NCBI GenBank assembly: GCA_013176395.1
Contig: JABMLP010000005.1
Location: forward strand, 1,054,001-1,118,000
From: Venturia oleaginea
Lineage: Eukaryota; Ascomycota; Dothideomycetes; Venturiales; Venturiaceae
Length of the DNA stretch: 64,000 nucleotides
Direction: 5' to 3'
Shown here: in pieces, positions 33,653-45,730 of the stretch
Numbering within the stretch: the first letter of the stretch is position 1
How the letters are laid out: the number at the start of each line of letters is the position of its first letter
Made by a program: the position numbers and the translations under genes
Notes under the pieces: model-generated
The model's input: the letters and a program-made list of their open reading frames with translations, nothing else
Database searches by the model: none
What the model was told of the DNA's origin: nothing

Positions 33653-34387
33653 TGTGTTTCCATTGGTTTCTCCGAGCGGTGCATGACAATCTTTTCTTTT
33701 CGTAGCATAATGGTATTAAGGTATAGGCATTTGGTAGTGTCTGGCGAGGAATACTTGCCTGCTGGGAGGACGTCTTTGGCAAATCATCTGTTGTAATAAT
33801 ATTTCGTGTTCTCTATTCCCATGGACTTGGCTTGGTGTGGATAGTCTCCCCAATCCGATCAATAGACATTGGTAACTTCCTGGCAAAATCCTTCCATGAT
33901 CTCGCCAGAAATATATCGATATCAATCTCGACTTGGGATTACAAAGGTAACGGTGACCTCGTAGCAATATAGCTTGCCATTAAATGTGGCTCTCGATGTG
34001 GATCCTATAACCTATATCATGATTGTTGTATGAAAGCTTCTTTGCAATCACCGAGAAATAGCCTCGATTGCCGCAAACCATCGCGTTCGAAACTCTGCCC
34101 AATTCTCGAGCCGAGGCTATTCTCCAGTCCGACACCCTTGGAAGAACGCGGCATGACACATCGACAATGGGTCGTCACAAGCTTCCAGAAGGCGGCTGCC
34201 AAATATATCTCAGACACAGACAGTCTGAAACAACTCGATTCTCTCCTAGGCTTTACATGTGCTCTCGATGTGCTACAGCCTCAATTTGATCCACTTGACC
34301 AGCACGTACATATACCTACCTACTACATAGGAACGCGCTTTCGTCACTATGCCAGCACAGTTGAACTCTGCAAAGGATTTGCAAAGG
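33653..34387. other. Intergenic between CPS1-type gene and thioesterase
   Basis: A plus-strand frame 34030-34443 is open but overlaps the thioesterase start out of frame and shows no domain; I treat it as noncoding. Confidence 0.45.
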
Positions 34388-35632
34388 ATGTCTACGAAAC
34401 CTACGCTTGTGAGGCCACCGAGTCCCGATCATGGGAAGGCTGAGATTGAGCATACCTTGGAGTTGACGCAGTTGAATGACATTGATCCGGTTTGTATTCC
34501 CTCTCTCTCATCATATTCTAAAGCTCACAGCTCACTTTTCTTGTTCCTGGATTTCACTAACGCTCCCTCAAGGACCTTTATACAAACACTCGTCCTCTGT
34601 GGCATCCCCCTGAAGCTCGTGGTGTCTACGGCGGCGCAATAATAGCCCAATGTCTCTCTGCAGCTCAAAACACCGTTCCCAAGAACTTTACTGTACACTC
34701 TATGCACTGCTACTTCGTCCTCGCTGGTAACGCCGAGATACCCTGTATCTACCACGTCGAACACGTCCGCGATGGCCGCTCCTTCATTACCCGCACCGTA
34801 CAAGCTCGACAGAGGGGAAATGTGATCTTCACTACTACAATGCAATTTGTACGGAGCAATGCTGGGGGGAAAGAGCTATTGGAACACACGAGCCCGATGC
34901 CATATGTTCCTGGTCCAAAAGAGGAGGCTGACTTTGGTGATTTGAGGTTACCCCAAGGAGTGGATGGACCATTTATGTCGCAAAGGATCGATATCTTGAA
35001 CAATGATTCTCCACAACCTTCTACAAAGAGGACGAGGCAATGGATTAGGGCGAGAGGCACAATCAGTGAGGGAGGTGGACACGAGGCACATCTTGCTGCG
35101 CTAGCATACATGTCCGATTCGTACTTCATCGGCACAATCTCGCGTATACACAAACTCTGGCGCATCCCACGACCAGCACCAAGGGAAACGAAAGATTCGC
35201 CTTTTCCACCCTCGAAAGAGAAGGATAAGGGCGATGATACAATTCTCGATGACGATGTCCTAGCTGCTCTCCGCGACGGCGACGATGAGCAGAAAAAGGT
35301 GGGTATGGAGGAGTACATCCAAAGTCGGTTCCGACCGAACAGGAAATTGAGACCGCAGGTTGGGATGATGGTGAGTTTGGATCATACAATATATTTCCAC
35401 AACCCGAGGAGTTTTCGGGCGGATGAGTGGATCTTCACTGAGATGGAGAGTCCGTGGGCGGGAGATGGGAGGGGTCTGGTTATCCAGAAGATGTGGACTA
35501 GGCAGGGTGTTTTGATTGCTACTTGTGTGCAGGAGGTGAGTTTCTCTTCATATTTTTGGGTTGACTGTATACTAATTTTGATAGGGCGTTGTACGATTGA
35601 AGCAGGAGAAGGAGGCCGGTCCTAAATTATGA
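34388..35632 (+). CDS. Peroxisomal acyl-CoA thioesterase, TesB/ACOT8 type
   Basis: Hydrolyses acyl-CoA esters; double-hotdog TesB family. Three exons (34388-34489, 34573-35535, 35585-35632) with introns of 83 and 49 bp give 370 aa. Family landmarks: LELTQLNDIDP-DLYTNTRPLW, GVYGGAIIAQCLSAAQNTVP (first hotdog helix), FTVHSMHCYFVLAG, and in the second half SLDHTIYFH (active Asp region) and WIFTEMESPWAGDGRGLV with GVLIATCVQEG. The last exon is only 16 codons and ends in PKL, a PTS1-type peroxisomal signal. An upstream in-frame ATG at 34349 would add 13 residues; the MSTKPT start is preferred by analogy. Confidence 0.92.
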
Positions 35633-36495
35633 GTATGACTCGAGACGGGATGTGTTGGATACTCGAAGCAAGATGATTGTACTATTAAATATGTACGGGC
35701 ATTCACGATCCAACGTTTACTCCTGAAGCTTCTTCGAGCTGGGTTACTACTTCACAACGACAAGAATCGGTCAATCGGGCATTAACTGCTCCGATAGTCG
35801 ATTTAACACCATTTAGAAATGCTAGTTCCCATCTAAAAACCTTTATAGACGGCCGTTGTTCGCACGCTGTTGTCGCATAGACCTTTCTAGGATGTTGCAA
35901 CAAGAAGTGAACATAGCATCACCGACTCAGTATTCTTCTCTACTTATTGCAGTTCCGCGGGATAGGATACTGAAAAGCAAAAATTATGGTCTCGTGTTTG
36001 TGGAGATGCTCGCTGCGTGGGCCGAACAGGAGAGAGATGGGGATGGTGGCGAGTCAAGCAATTGAGAAGATTATGCGGAAGAAGTTGGGAGGGCATGAGA
36101 TAGAGCGAGCGAAGCAAACGAGGCACATTGCAGATGTGAGTGGGATTGTTTAATCACCTAAATGGAATCTCCGTTTGCCCAGTCGAGAGCAGTAGCGCGA
36201 CCCCGACGATATTTGACAAAAGAATATTGCCAGGAATGGTGGAGGCACCATCTTAATTGAGAAACTTCCTAGAATCTGACTTTCTCAACAACCTTACATA
36301 GCCGCGGGACAGGGTGTTTCTAAACCGTTATTTAGCCGATAACTAACTTAACCGTTATTCTATTAGCGTAATTCTAGTAAGAGAGGGGGGCCTAACACAC
36401 ACTTTCGTTCTCATACCTTCGTCTCCTTCACATCATCACGCAAATCAACCTACCGTCCACGGGTATTGCTGGAGACGACCACCACATTAATCACG
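35633..36495. other. Intergenic, AT-rich block near 36300-36380
   Basis: No supported gene. A short stretch of TTA/TAAC-rich sequence at about 36320-36380 stands out from the surrounding composition. Confidence 0.45.
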
Positions 36496-37791
36496 ATGCC
36501 GAACTTCATGGACTTGTCTGGCGATGTGAGTGAGCTTTTTCCTGGTGTCTGACCACGGCTAACGAGATGTGAACACAGCTGCGCAACAAAACCTACCGAA
36601 GCCTATTTGTTTCGGAGAATCCCATGGGGCTGACAGGCCTCGGCCTTCGGAAGTCAACCAGCGCAATTTGGTTACTCTCATAAAACGCAGCGTCGTCACA
36701 GCTTCTTCGAATCTCGAAACAGCTCTACCAAGAAGCTGTGACGCTTCTGTACGGCGAGAATCGATTCAAATCCTGGGGACACGATACTTTATCGCTCTTT
36801 GCTTGCAACATCGGAAACCATGCGACCCTCATTAAGGAATTGACCGTGTGTTATGCCTTCGGCGCATTCGGATTTGAGAATGTTCCTCTGGACGCGTTTT
36901 CTGGGTTGCAGAAATTGAGGCTTGCAACTTGTTGCGACCATCACTGGCTAGATACATCCGACCTACCGATCGATGGTCTCACCGAGGGTGACAAGGTTCC
37001 ATATAAGAAGTTCAAACTGCTGCCAGATCACTTACCAAACTTCTCCCGAGCTGTGATGGAGAATTTACGGGTTGCGAACAGACTCAAAGCCTTGGTTCAA
37101 GTTGATGTCACCAGCTCGTGGAGCCCGTGGGTTCCAGCTGTGAGATTGTCTTCCGTTATTGTTATTGCAATGCTCACGATACTATAACAAAACAAATGGA
37201 CAGGCAAATTTCTTTACCACATCCAACCGATTCCCGCCGACTCGCCGACAGTTCTGAACAACAGCTTAATTGCGGGAAATTACGATCTCGCCTTTTCAAG
37301 CAAATTGTCACCTTATACTGGGCGTCCCGACGCGCATTTAACCGATCAAAATTGAATCTGATGATGAGGACGAGGAGGCTGCAGACAGAGGTAAATGAAG
37401 ACGAAGAAGATAGCTCTTCTAATCGCCATCTGTTCCGCACGACTCATCCCCGATCCAACAGCCAAGGCTCAATCCAAGATTGGGGTGGATTGAAATTTCG
37501 CCGAGAAACGTGAACACAGAGGAGAACACATTATCTTCAAGATCCAGTTTCAGCAACAAGAGGAGAAATGCGCCAGGAATCGATGAGACTGTGCAAGAAC
37601 AGTGGCAAAAAGAAAGAGAGCGATGCAAGAACACGACCAGAGCTGGCTTGGTAATTCATGTCCCATTCAAGTTACTAATGGATGAATTGACGCCTTGGAA
37701 TGAAAAATGCTGGCTCAAGATTGATTTGAATACATCATCAGCAACTCGATTTGAATACACTATCAGCTTATCCATGCCAATTCCAGATTGA
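36496..37791 (+). pseudogene. Second decayed F-box/2EXR-like gene
   Basis: A 30-nt first exon (36496-36525, MPNFMDLSGD) and GTGAGT donor join to LRNKTYRSLFVSENP from 36579, the family start. The frame then hits TAA at 36681-36683 (TTACTCTCATAAAACGCA). The same frame resumes with QLLRISKQLYQEAVTLLYGE, the classic second motif, then runs to about 37187. Beyond a possible intron, plausible coding stretches lie in different frames (for example SPTVLNNSLIAGNYDLAFSS and later an acidic run), each ending in stops. I call it a pseudogene rather than a gene with unusual introns, because no GT-AG choice removes the TAA. Confidence 0.6.
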
Positions 37792-38056
37792 AGAAGAGAA
37801 AGCTGTTTTGACTACGAGAAGGAGCAAGTGAGTTGAAAGGATAATCGCTAAATGTCTAAATACGATGTGAACGAGTTCGATTACTTTACTCCTACAATAG
37901 AAACAGCTGACCGGAAAGACATTATGATGCCAAAGCCCAAATCCAAACCCGAAGACCAACTTCCAACTCCAAAACCCAAACATAGCTATCTATTACAAAT
38001 AAACATGATATCCGTCGACTATCAAAGTCCCATCGTACATTACCAAGCAAGCACAA

Positions 38057-39665
38057 TCAATAACCTTGACCAGCAGCTTTTCCACCATCCAAAACACCAC
38101 CTACCAACTGCTCAGCTTCCCCAGCAACACTGTTGAGGATACCGCCAACGTTAGGTCCCTGCGGGCCAGCGCTGCCTTGCTGTGGAAGGCCGTATGGTGG
38201 ATAGCTCCCTGGAGGAGCACCAGCAGGAGGAGCAGCGCCGTCTACACCACGCTCTTCAATCTCGACCTCGCGCTTCAATGGACGACCACCATTCGGACCC
38301 TGTTGTCCTGGGAATTGCTGGCCGCCTTGAAGCTGACCAGGTTGCTGTTGACCTGGAAATTGCTGTCCGATACCCGATTGTCCGTTTAAACCGCCCTGCT
38401 GCTGTCCTGGGAATCCACCGCCTTGTTGGCCTGGGAAGCCACCGCCCTGTTGCTGCCCTGGGAAGCCACCGCCTTGTTGGCCTGAGAAGACACCGCCTTG
38501 TTGGCCTGGGAATCCTCCTTGACCTTGCTGGTTGCATTGCGGGCCACTGCAACTGAATTGACCGCCCCCAGTGCCGGCACCAGCGCCACTACCGACGCCG
38601 CTTTGTTGGCCTTGAAATCCACCGCCCTGCTGGCCTGGGAGCCCGCCTCCTGATTGCTGGCCGGGGAAGCCTGCACCAGGTCTGTTCTGACGCTTCGCAA
38701 CAACATTGAGACCTTGGCCGTTAGGTCCTTGCTGAGGGAAGTTGGGCTGCTGTGGAAAGCCTGGTGAAGAACCGAATTGACCACCGGCGCCTCCAGCTCC
38801 TCCAACTCCTCCAGCTCCTCCAACTCCTCCAGCTCCTCCTGCACCTTGCTGAGGAAAGCCACCGGGACCACCTCCCTGCTGTGGGAAGTTTGGCTGGTTT
38901 GGCTGTGGGAACTGTCCGCCAGTTTGCGATCCTCCAGACTGCGAGCCTCCAGCACCACCTGTCTGTCCTCCACCAAACCCTCCACCAAAACCTCCCGGTT
39001 TGCCGAATTGGCGTTTATCGACTGAGTTATCGGCAACACTAAAGCCCTGACCTTGTTGTGGGTATGGCGGATAGTTTGGTCCTTGCGGATAGTCTTTGAA
39101 AGTCAGTCAGTGTGGTTCTCAAGTTTTAAGCACTGATACTTACTTGGTGCTGGTCCCTGGGGATAAGAATTTGGACCAATGCCGGGTCCTTGTTGGCCGA
39201 TTTGCTGCCCTTGACCGCCGAAGCCACCCTGCTGTTGTTGAGGGTAACCACCTTGAGATCCTCCTCCTTGCGATCCCCCAGCTCCTCCGAATGGAAATCC
39301 GCCTGGGCCTGGGAACTGGCTGCCCTTCTCCTCTCTACGGGCTACTGTGGTGCCATTTGGTGTCGTGCCAGCCTTTGCTGCAGCAGCAAGACGGTTGGCG
39401 AAGTTTGCGCGTGCGGCAGTCAAAGGTTTGTCTTGGGAACCTTGAAGAGATGCTGTTATACCGCTCAAAGCCTTCGATGCTTGAGCGAGGTCGTCAGATG
39501 CATCGCCTTTCTGCAAACCTGGAAGCTTGCGAGGACTGTTTCTATGTAAGCTGCATATTTTCGAAATTCGAAGTGTATCCTTTCTTACCTAAGAGGACTG
39601 TGTGGACTAAGTGGAGCAGCAGCTACCAAGCCTGGAATCAGGATGAGAGCGGTCGAGATCTTCAT
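38057..39665 (-). CDS. Secreted Gly/Gln-rich repetitive protein with Kex2-type sites
   Basis: Three exons (39665-39589, 39541-39144, 39093-38057; introns 47 and 50 bp) give 503 aa. Signal peptide at 1-16 (KISTALILIPGLVAA). Residues 27-95 form an Ala-rich helical segment; the rest is dominated by GGFPGQQ-type repeats, GGA/GGV triplets and FPQQ motifs. Dibasic Kex2-type sites lie at RR94-95, KR185-186, KR292-293 and KR432-433, so the chain could be cut into several repeat peptides. Two Cys residues (SCSGPQC) are the only ones in the repeat part. The last 70 residues are non-repetitive and end amphipathic (ILNSVAGEAEQLVGGVLDGG). I recognise no named family; a surface-active or wall-associated role is inference. 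The first acceptor could also lie five codons upstream in the same frame. Confidence 0.75.
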
Positions 39666-41675
39666 GCTGAAGTAGAGATGATGCCGTGATGTATTGATAA
39701 GATGGAATGATGTGAGACCAGTTGAGGTTGGAGCTTAAGAATGAAGAGCTGTCTAGCGAAGAAATTGCCTGAAGAGCTGATGATGCTCTACTTTGAAAGG
39801 AATCTTCACTAGATATATGCATCCCATCGTGCAATGTGCCTCTCTCCTCTTTGTCATTTTTGTCAGCATTGACGTTCTGAGATGCGAGTATATTGTGGAA
39901 AGAAACAATGACGGTCCAGGGAGCAAGACGATTGCACAGAAGGTCGAACGGTTGGTGAGACGGGAATCTAGATGAAAGGAGTTGTGACAATCAGGAACAA
40001 GTTAGAAGATTCCATGGCAGAAAATGCACCTGTTCCACGCGCGGGACGACTTACTTGAGCTCGATACAGTATTCCAAGACAGGCTATTGGGCGGTAGCCG
40101 AGATCATGCTCTGGGAGACAGCTTTCGAATAGAGTAATGTCAGTTCATGTCAGAGCAAATTCCAAAGCCCTCGGCACATCCGTGACCAGTTTTGTGACAA
40201 GACGCTAGAGTTTTCTGGAAGGTCAGCCTCTGCACCTGCGTGCGCCTTCTGAGGACAAGCTGAAATCTGGCTGAAGGATCTGTTGTGTGGAGCTAGGCTG
40301 AGCTGGGTGGGTTGCGACGTCCTGGTACAGTTGAATGCTGCAAGTTCATGCATGCTATAAACAGTCGGTCGAGCCATTAAGCACAAAAGGATTGCGTTTC
40401 CAAACATGATAAACTACGGACTCATTCAGTAGTGGTATAGTGAGATTTCAGCAATTTGTCGAGCTGCAATATTTTGCTTGTGTCGTCTTGATTTCCAATT
40501 CAGAATGCTGAGTTTGACATGCTATGTATCGTGGGGATTACTTGCTCAAACGATGTTTGTCCATCCGGATATCAGCAGTTGCTGTGCTGGACGATCCGAT
40601 GCTGCAGTCAGTCTCTTGGGTGCTCTTGCCGGATAGTTATATCTTGGAGTAGCCGCAGAATGAGTACAATTGTAGCAAGCAGGAAATAGGTAGAGGTGAA
40701 GATGAGAGGTCCAGTGAAGGTCCAGTGAAGGTCCAGTGAAGGTCCAGTGAAGGTCCAGTGAAGTCTCCACTCACGCCCATGCGGCTAGCGTGTAGCACTA
40801 TCTACCACGGCGCGTGCATCAGGACCTCTCGCGCTTCCGCTCTGGTCACTGCGAGCCCGTCTTGATGGTACTTCCTATTCTTCCTGTGCTCCTCTCTTTA
40901 CCTATGCATCAATTCAGTCTCAGAATGTTCACGAAGCCAGGCCCGAATCGCTTCCGAGTCCGACTTCTGCATTCCGATGGAAATCCTGGCTGACCAAGAC
41001 AGTATTTTGGCTTGTGCATCAACGGCAAAGGAGGGGGATTTCTTGAGTGACGGAGTAATTGATTCTGAGAGCTCTACCCCACAGCAAAGCCTAGCTGAAA
41101 CACGTAGATCAGTTAATTCCCACACCTCCATTAATAAGAATTCTCTTAAAAAGGCTTGGTATATCTTAAAAGACTCTGGAGCCGTCATCCGGGTCCTTAG
41201 CCGTCAATGCATCACCTTGTCGTAGATCAGAATTGCGGGTGTTGCTCTCTCAGTCAGTCACTCAGTCACTCACAAAATCCCCTTCCTCTGCACGTTGAGG
41301 GACAAACCACAATATTCGACAAATGGCTCTTAAGTTTCCACCAAGTTGCGAAGAATCTGCCTCTCAATAAATCCGTGAATCTTCTAGTTCGCACTCCGTA
41401 CTTCGCTCTTCACTATTCGCTCTCCACTCGTACTCTCTAAGAACGAGCCATTCATAGTAATTACAATACACCTCCGCAACCAACGGTTAACCACGCCGCC
41501 CCCGACTGTTAGGAAAAACTGTGCAGGGAAATGTCTATACTTGAGATTGGCGAACAATGTTATATCGCATAGTCTCCTTCCAAACATTTGGCTTTGGGAA
41601 ACCAAACTCCTATCTTACCGTGTCACTTTCGACAGCAAAAGTCCTCAGCCCCTACAAACATTACGAGACCCAACC
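39666..41675. other. Long intergenic region with a minisatellite
   Basis: Two kilobases between the GQ-rich protein (leftward) and the cysteine-rich peptide (rightward). Only short open frames; I see no supported gene. It contains five exact 11-bp units at 40707-40761. Confidence 0.5.
40707..40761 (+). repeat. 11-bp minisatellite, five units
   Basis: AGGTCCAGTGA repeated five times without a mismatch. Confidence 0.95.
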
Positions 41676-42039
41676 ATGAAACTTCACGCTATTCTCTCCC
41701 TTATCAGCGCAGCTACAGCTTTGGTTCCTGAAGGTATAGTACAGCAAAGTCCCTATCGTTATAATATCTTAGTAACAGCGAGGAAGACCGAACAGCGGCT
41801 GCTGCTCCATTTATGTTCCAAAGGAGGGGGGATTATACTTGCCATATCAAAGATGGTAAGTTACTAAAATAGAGGGATCTTATCTTTGGAAACCAACGCT
41901 AACGGACCTCGCTCTAGATTGTTGTACGACCAACTATGGTTGCTTAAATCTACCATGTTGCAAAGGCTTGAAATGTCAGCAATTCATTGATTACGGTCAG
42001 ACACCTTTCAAGACAGTTAAGACCTGGAAGTGTACATAG
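41676..42039 (+). CDS. Cysteine-rich small secreted peptide precursor
   Basis: Three exons (41676-41733, 41787-41855, 41918-42039) with introns of 53 and 62 bp give 82 aa; this gene is too split to be seen as one ORF. Signal peptide at 1-15 (KLHAILSLISAATA). A short pro-region ends in RR at about residues 32-33, a likely Kex2 site. The predicted mature peptide of about 49 residues has eight Cys spaced C-x5-CC-x5-C-x4-CC-x4-C-x18-C, a knottin-like density. The first acceptor was chosen by phase (GCGAGGAAG, after a better-looking TTAG that shifts frame). No family is recognised. It is a candidate effector or antimicrobial-type peptide by form only; no function is shown. Confidence 0.6.
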
Positions 42040-42978
42040 GTGGAGAATGAAGGCTGGGTACGACCGAAGATTATGCATATTGGAGAAGCTTCCACGGATC
42101 ATTTGCCAGGCTAGATTCCAAGAGATGATCAATTACCAGTCAAGACAACCCGAATATGCTGGGTTGATAGTAAGGTACACAACTTCAATCAGACTACATC
42201 AACATCAAATCTCACAGCTCACTCGGTGGTTCTCTTTCAAGGGAGACCAGCAGCTCATCGAAACTTTTAACTCTCTTATGGTTGCAATGAAATCTCTCAA
42301 GATGCCTTTAGAAGCGATATGATAATGACACTCACAGCAAAGGTAGTGGTTTATATACCAGAATTTGAAAGGGACACCCAGGCCACGTAGCCTTCACGAT
42401 ACGCTCAAGATATTCTGGATGTAACGAGTCGTGAAGAGCCTAGAGGTCTGAGGCTTTTTTTGACGAATGTTTTGAATTGGAAGTATTGAGCGAGAAGTAA
42501 TTAGATATCGGGCCTTCATCGACAGGGTCATTCAAAACACGGAGAGAGAGTATCTGCAAGACTGTATTTAGACAGGCACGCTCCCGCAGGCTACGAGATA
42601 ATGACTCGCAAAGAAATTGTGCCCTATGGTGTCGCAGAAGGTCGGAATGCTAAAAGTAGATATGTGTATCTACCATAATCTTACACTTCATTGTTTTAAA
42701 CTGATTACTAACGACAGCTTGAAACTTGTGGCAGCCACCACTTTACATTGGCCAAGTCTCAATTCTCGCTTGCTTATAAATAACCTTAAAATAGGATGTA
42801 CTGTATCGGTTTTCATGTCAGAAAAAGAAGCAGCTGAGCTGGTGATGGTACAATCTATGCACTCTATTGTCGCGCCGCGCTAGCAGATCGACGCGTCTCG
42901 CGTTCTCCCGTCAACCTCGACCTCCTAACCTCATACAACCACCAATTATTCCATCAACTCATCAACTCTCGCATCAAC
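42040..42978. other. Intergenic, no supported gene
   Basis: Only short frames; contains the promoter of the gene at 42979. Confidence 0.5.
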
Positions 42979-45330
42979 ATGTCCAAAAATACACAGGACT
43001 CAACCAGAGAATTGGCGGGAGAAGAGGAAGACAGAGACTTCGCCCAAAAGACTGAAGTCGCATTGAGGAAACGGGCAGCGTCGAATGCACTGGACAATCG
43101 TGTGGACAAGCGACCTCGACACGAACATATTGCATTAAAAGAATCGCTTGAGCAGCCTAGTTTCGAACGTGACCATAGACGCGCCAAACGCGCTTACATT
43201 CACGAACAATCTGGACCAAATGAACCATTCGAGCGACCTGCTGCTGAAGCTCTACGCGAGAAAGAACGATCCGACCGTAGCTCTTGGCTCACTGAGGATG
43301 ACATTATCTACCGCAGCTTTGAAAAAGAGACTTCCCGCATGATCAAGTACAAAGCCTCAAAACACGACCCGACACACGTATCAGATCCAGGTTACGACCA
43401 ATTTTATGGGTACACCAATCGCCGGAAGACGACTGTGGTGGAAGAATCGAAATCCTACATAAAATGTGACTCGCCGCAAGAAGCTCTTATGTACTTCAAG
43501 ACGAGCGAGGAAGAGGTTCGACGGCGCATCAAATACATCATTTTCAGCCGCAAAGCCGTAGCATTTGGTCCTTCATTCAACGGCATGCATTGGAAAGGTT
43601 TATGCAATTACATTCAGAGATATATGTGCATCGAGAGTGTGATGATACCTGTTCCTCATGATCCTCTTTCGGTTCATTGTCAGTCTCCATCCGAGGAATA
43701 TGATGACCCGATGGAAGATACACCAGCAGATCGTAAGTCCTATCCTCCTGATGAGACCAAGCAGTGTCACAATAATTCCCTATACGCTATCCATCTATTG
43801 CAGCCCACCACACCTATTTTGAAACAAATATTGATGAACAGCAGTAAGACCCGCTGACTCTCCGCCAGCAATTCATCGGGATAATTTTACTCCGCCACAG
43901 CTATCGCCAACAGAATTGTCCACGCTTGAATCGCGGCGCCGTGCATTCGACTGGAAGATCTTGTTCTATCTTTCGCAAGCCTTGGTGTCTGGCTTTGTAA
44001 AGGACATCAGGTTAACCTATCCCGTGGCTGTCTCGCATTCAATTGCTCGGAACTTGAAGGCCGTGAGAGCTATCCATCATCACATGCAAAATTATGCAAG
44101 AGAGAAACGCAAGACTGCTTTACAGGCTGGAGAGGTAGACCCCGATTGTGTTCGTGCTCAGTACGCATTCAACCTGACGGTGCGGGCAAGTGCCCCAGGG
44201 GATCCTACATCTGCTGTGGCAATCTCGAAAATGCACCACGGCATACAATCACACCCTCGACTGACCCTATTAGGCCTTCCCCGAGGTAAGGCTGCCAACG
44301 CTCCCATATTGTACACCGAGAGTTAACGCGCATAACAGAAATGAGAGACAGGATTTTGGAGCTAGCAATTTCACCATATCGCTCAAAGAGCCTTCATATT
44401 ATAGATTATACACTCGATCAGAAAACAAAGCGTATTCAGATGAGACCTCTATCTAGCGCCTACTGTGCGTTGCGCCTAGTCAGCCGCCAGATCCAGCTTG
44501 AGGCCTCGCCATTTCTTTTCAAAGACAAAACATTGGTTATAGCATGTGATGCTAAAGAGGCATATCGATATCTCATTCGAATACCGACGGACGAGTTGAA
44601 GCATATTAAGAAAATTCGACTTCACGAGCTCGTTTTGTATGGCGGTGACGAAGGAAATCGGCATGCCTGGCCCCGACTAGCAGAATTCATTGCAAGACAG
44701 ATTCCTCTTCAGGAGCTCGTCCTGCACGTACCCAATGATCCTACCTTTTATGATTCCTCCCTTGACGAGGCTGAGGCCAGAACCCTTGAGGACACAGAAG
44801 ACGAAAACGAGGACGATGCCGAGGAGGTCGAGCGCAGAAGAATTCAGCGCTGTCAAACTATGACCAAAAGTTGGATTGAGTACTGGTGGCCTGGGGCAAG
44901 GCTAGTAATTCAACTTCTTGTCCAGAAGCGCATCGCGAAATGCGTAAAGCTCCGTCATGAGGCAAAAGACTACTTTGATCGCTGCGGATCTCCAGCCAAG
45001 CATGAACTTCACAGCCTAGATGCTATTGCTGAACTGAGGTACGCTTATGACAGTCAACTCGACGTAAGCTTCTTCCTGCTGCAAGGAAGACGTATGCTTG
45101 ACTTTTTCATGCGATCGACCCAACTTACTGGAGAGGAGGCATGGTACAAGCAGTGGTACAAGGAAGGCATGATGAGCCATCCCCTTCGGAAGACTCTTGA
45201 ATTCGACACATCAGCGGGCACGGATGACGATGGCTATCAGGTAGTCATTATCACAAGGAAGAGGGAAGAAAAAGATGTGGTTCTTGTACAGGGTCAGAAG
45301 CGGCCTGGAGAGTATCTTCTTCATGATTAA
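42979..45330 (+). CDS. Uncharacterised protein with an internal F-box/2EXR-like motif
   Basis: A phase-consistent model has exons 42979-43843, 43914-44285 and 44339-45330 (introns 70 and 53 bp), giving 742 aa. The N-terminal half is charged with a basic stretch (VDKRPRHEH) that could be a nuclear signal. The third exon starts LPR-EMRDRILELAISPYRS and later has ALRLVSRQIQLEASPFLF, the paired motifs of fungal 2EXR/F-box-like proteins, here unusually far from the N terminus. An acidic patch (DTEDENEDDAEE) follows. An intron-like segment 43733-43803 (GTAAGT...TTGCAG, 71 bp) is present, but removing it breaks every downstream frame I tried, so I left it in. The function is unknown. Confidence 0.7.
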
Positions 45331-45730
45331 TGAGTTCAGTTTTGCACGCCAATCAATTCAGGTATTACCTGTCACATTGACACATGTTCAGACTCCTCGA
45401 GAACATGAGGAACACTTAACAAGTGGCTAAAGTGCTCCGTGAAGCAACTTTTGGGCCCTTGCTTCAAAAAGGTAACACCTCAGCATCCGTCGCACCTCCT
45501 TCACGCTCTTGATCGAGCGCGGCCAATTTCCATGTCTCTAATTCAAGCGTTGTCGTGTGTTTCCATCACTTTTGCAACTTACTGGGAGCCATGGCGGCTA
45601 CCATGCGCTCCTTCCTGATGGTCACTGTGTTGGCTCGATAAGCCATGGAGTTTATGTACCTCGCCTACCTCCAAGCTTTCCCTCTTCATTTCTACACTAC
45701 AAGGACTTCTTACCAACGCGAACAGCCACA
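45331..45730. other. Intergenic; 5' region of the Thr-rich secreted protein
   Basis: An in-frame extension upstream of 45731 is open, but the signal peptide starts at the ATG at 45731. Confidence 0.45.

Noticed and set aside
34030..34443. 137-codon ORF upstream of the thioesterase
   Set aside because: It overlaps the thioesterase start in another frame and has no recognisable feature.
37852..39042. Plus-strand ORFs with Leu/Gln or Ser repeats
   Set aside because: They are antisense shadows of the GQ-rich protein repeats on the minus strand.
41676..42039. Cysteine-rich peptide as a hydrophobin
   Set aside because: It has eight Cys, but the pairs are at positions 2-3 and 5-6, not 2-3 and 6-7, and the spacing is too tight.
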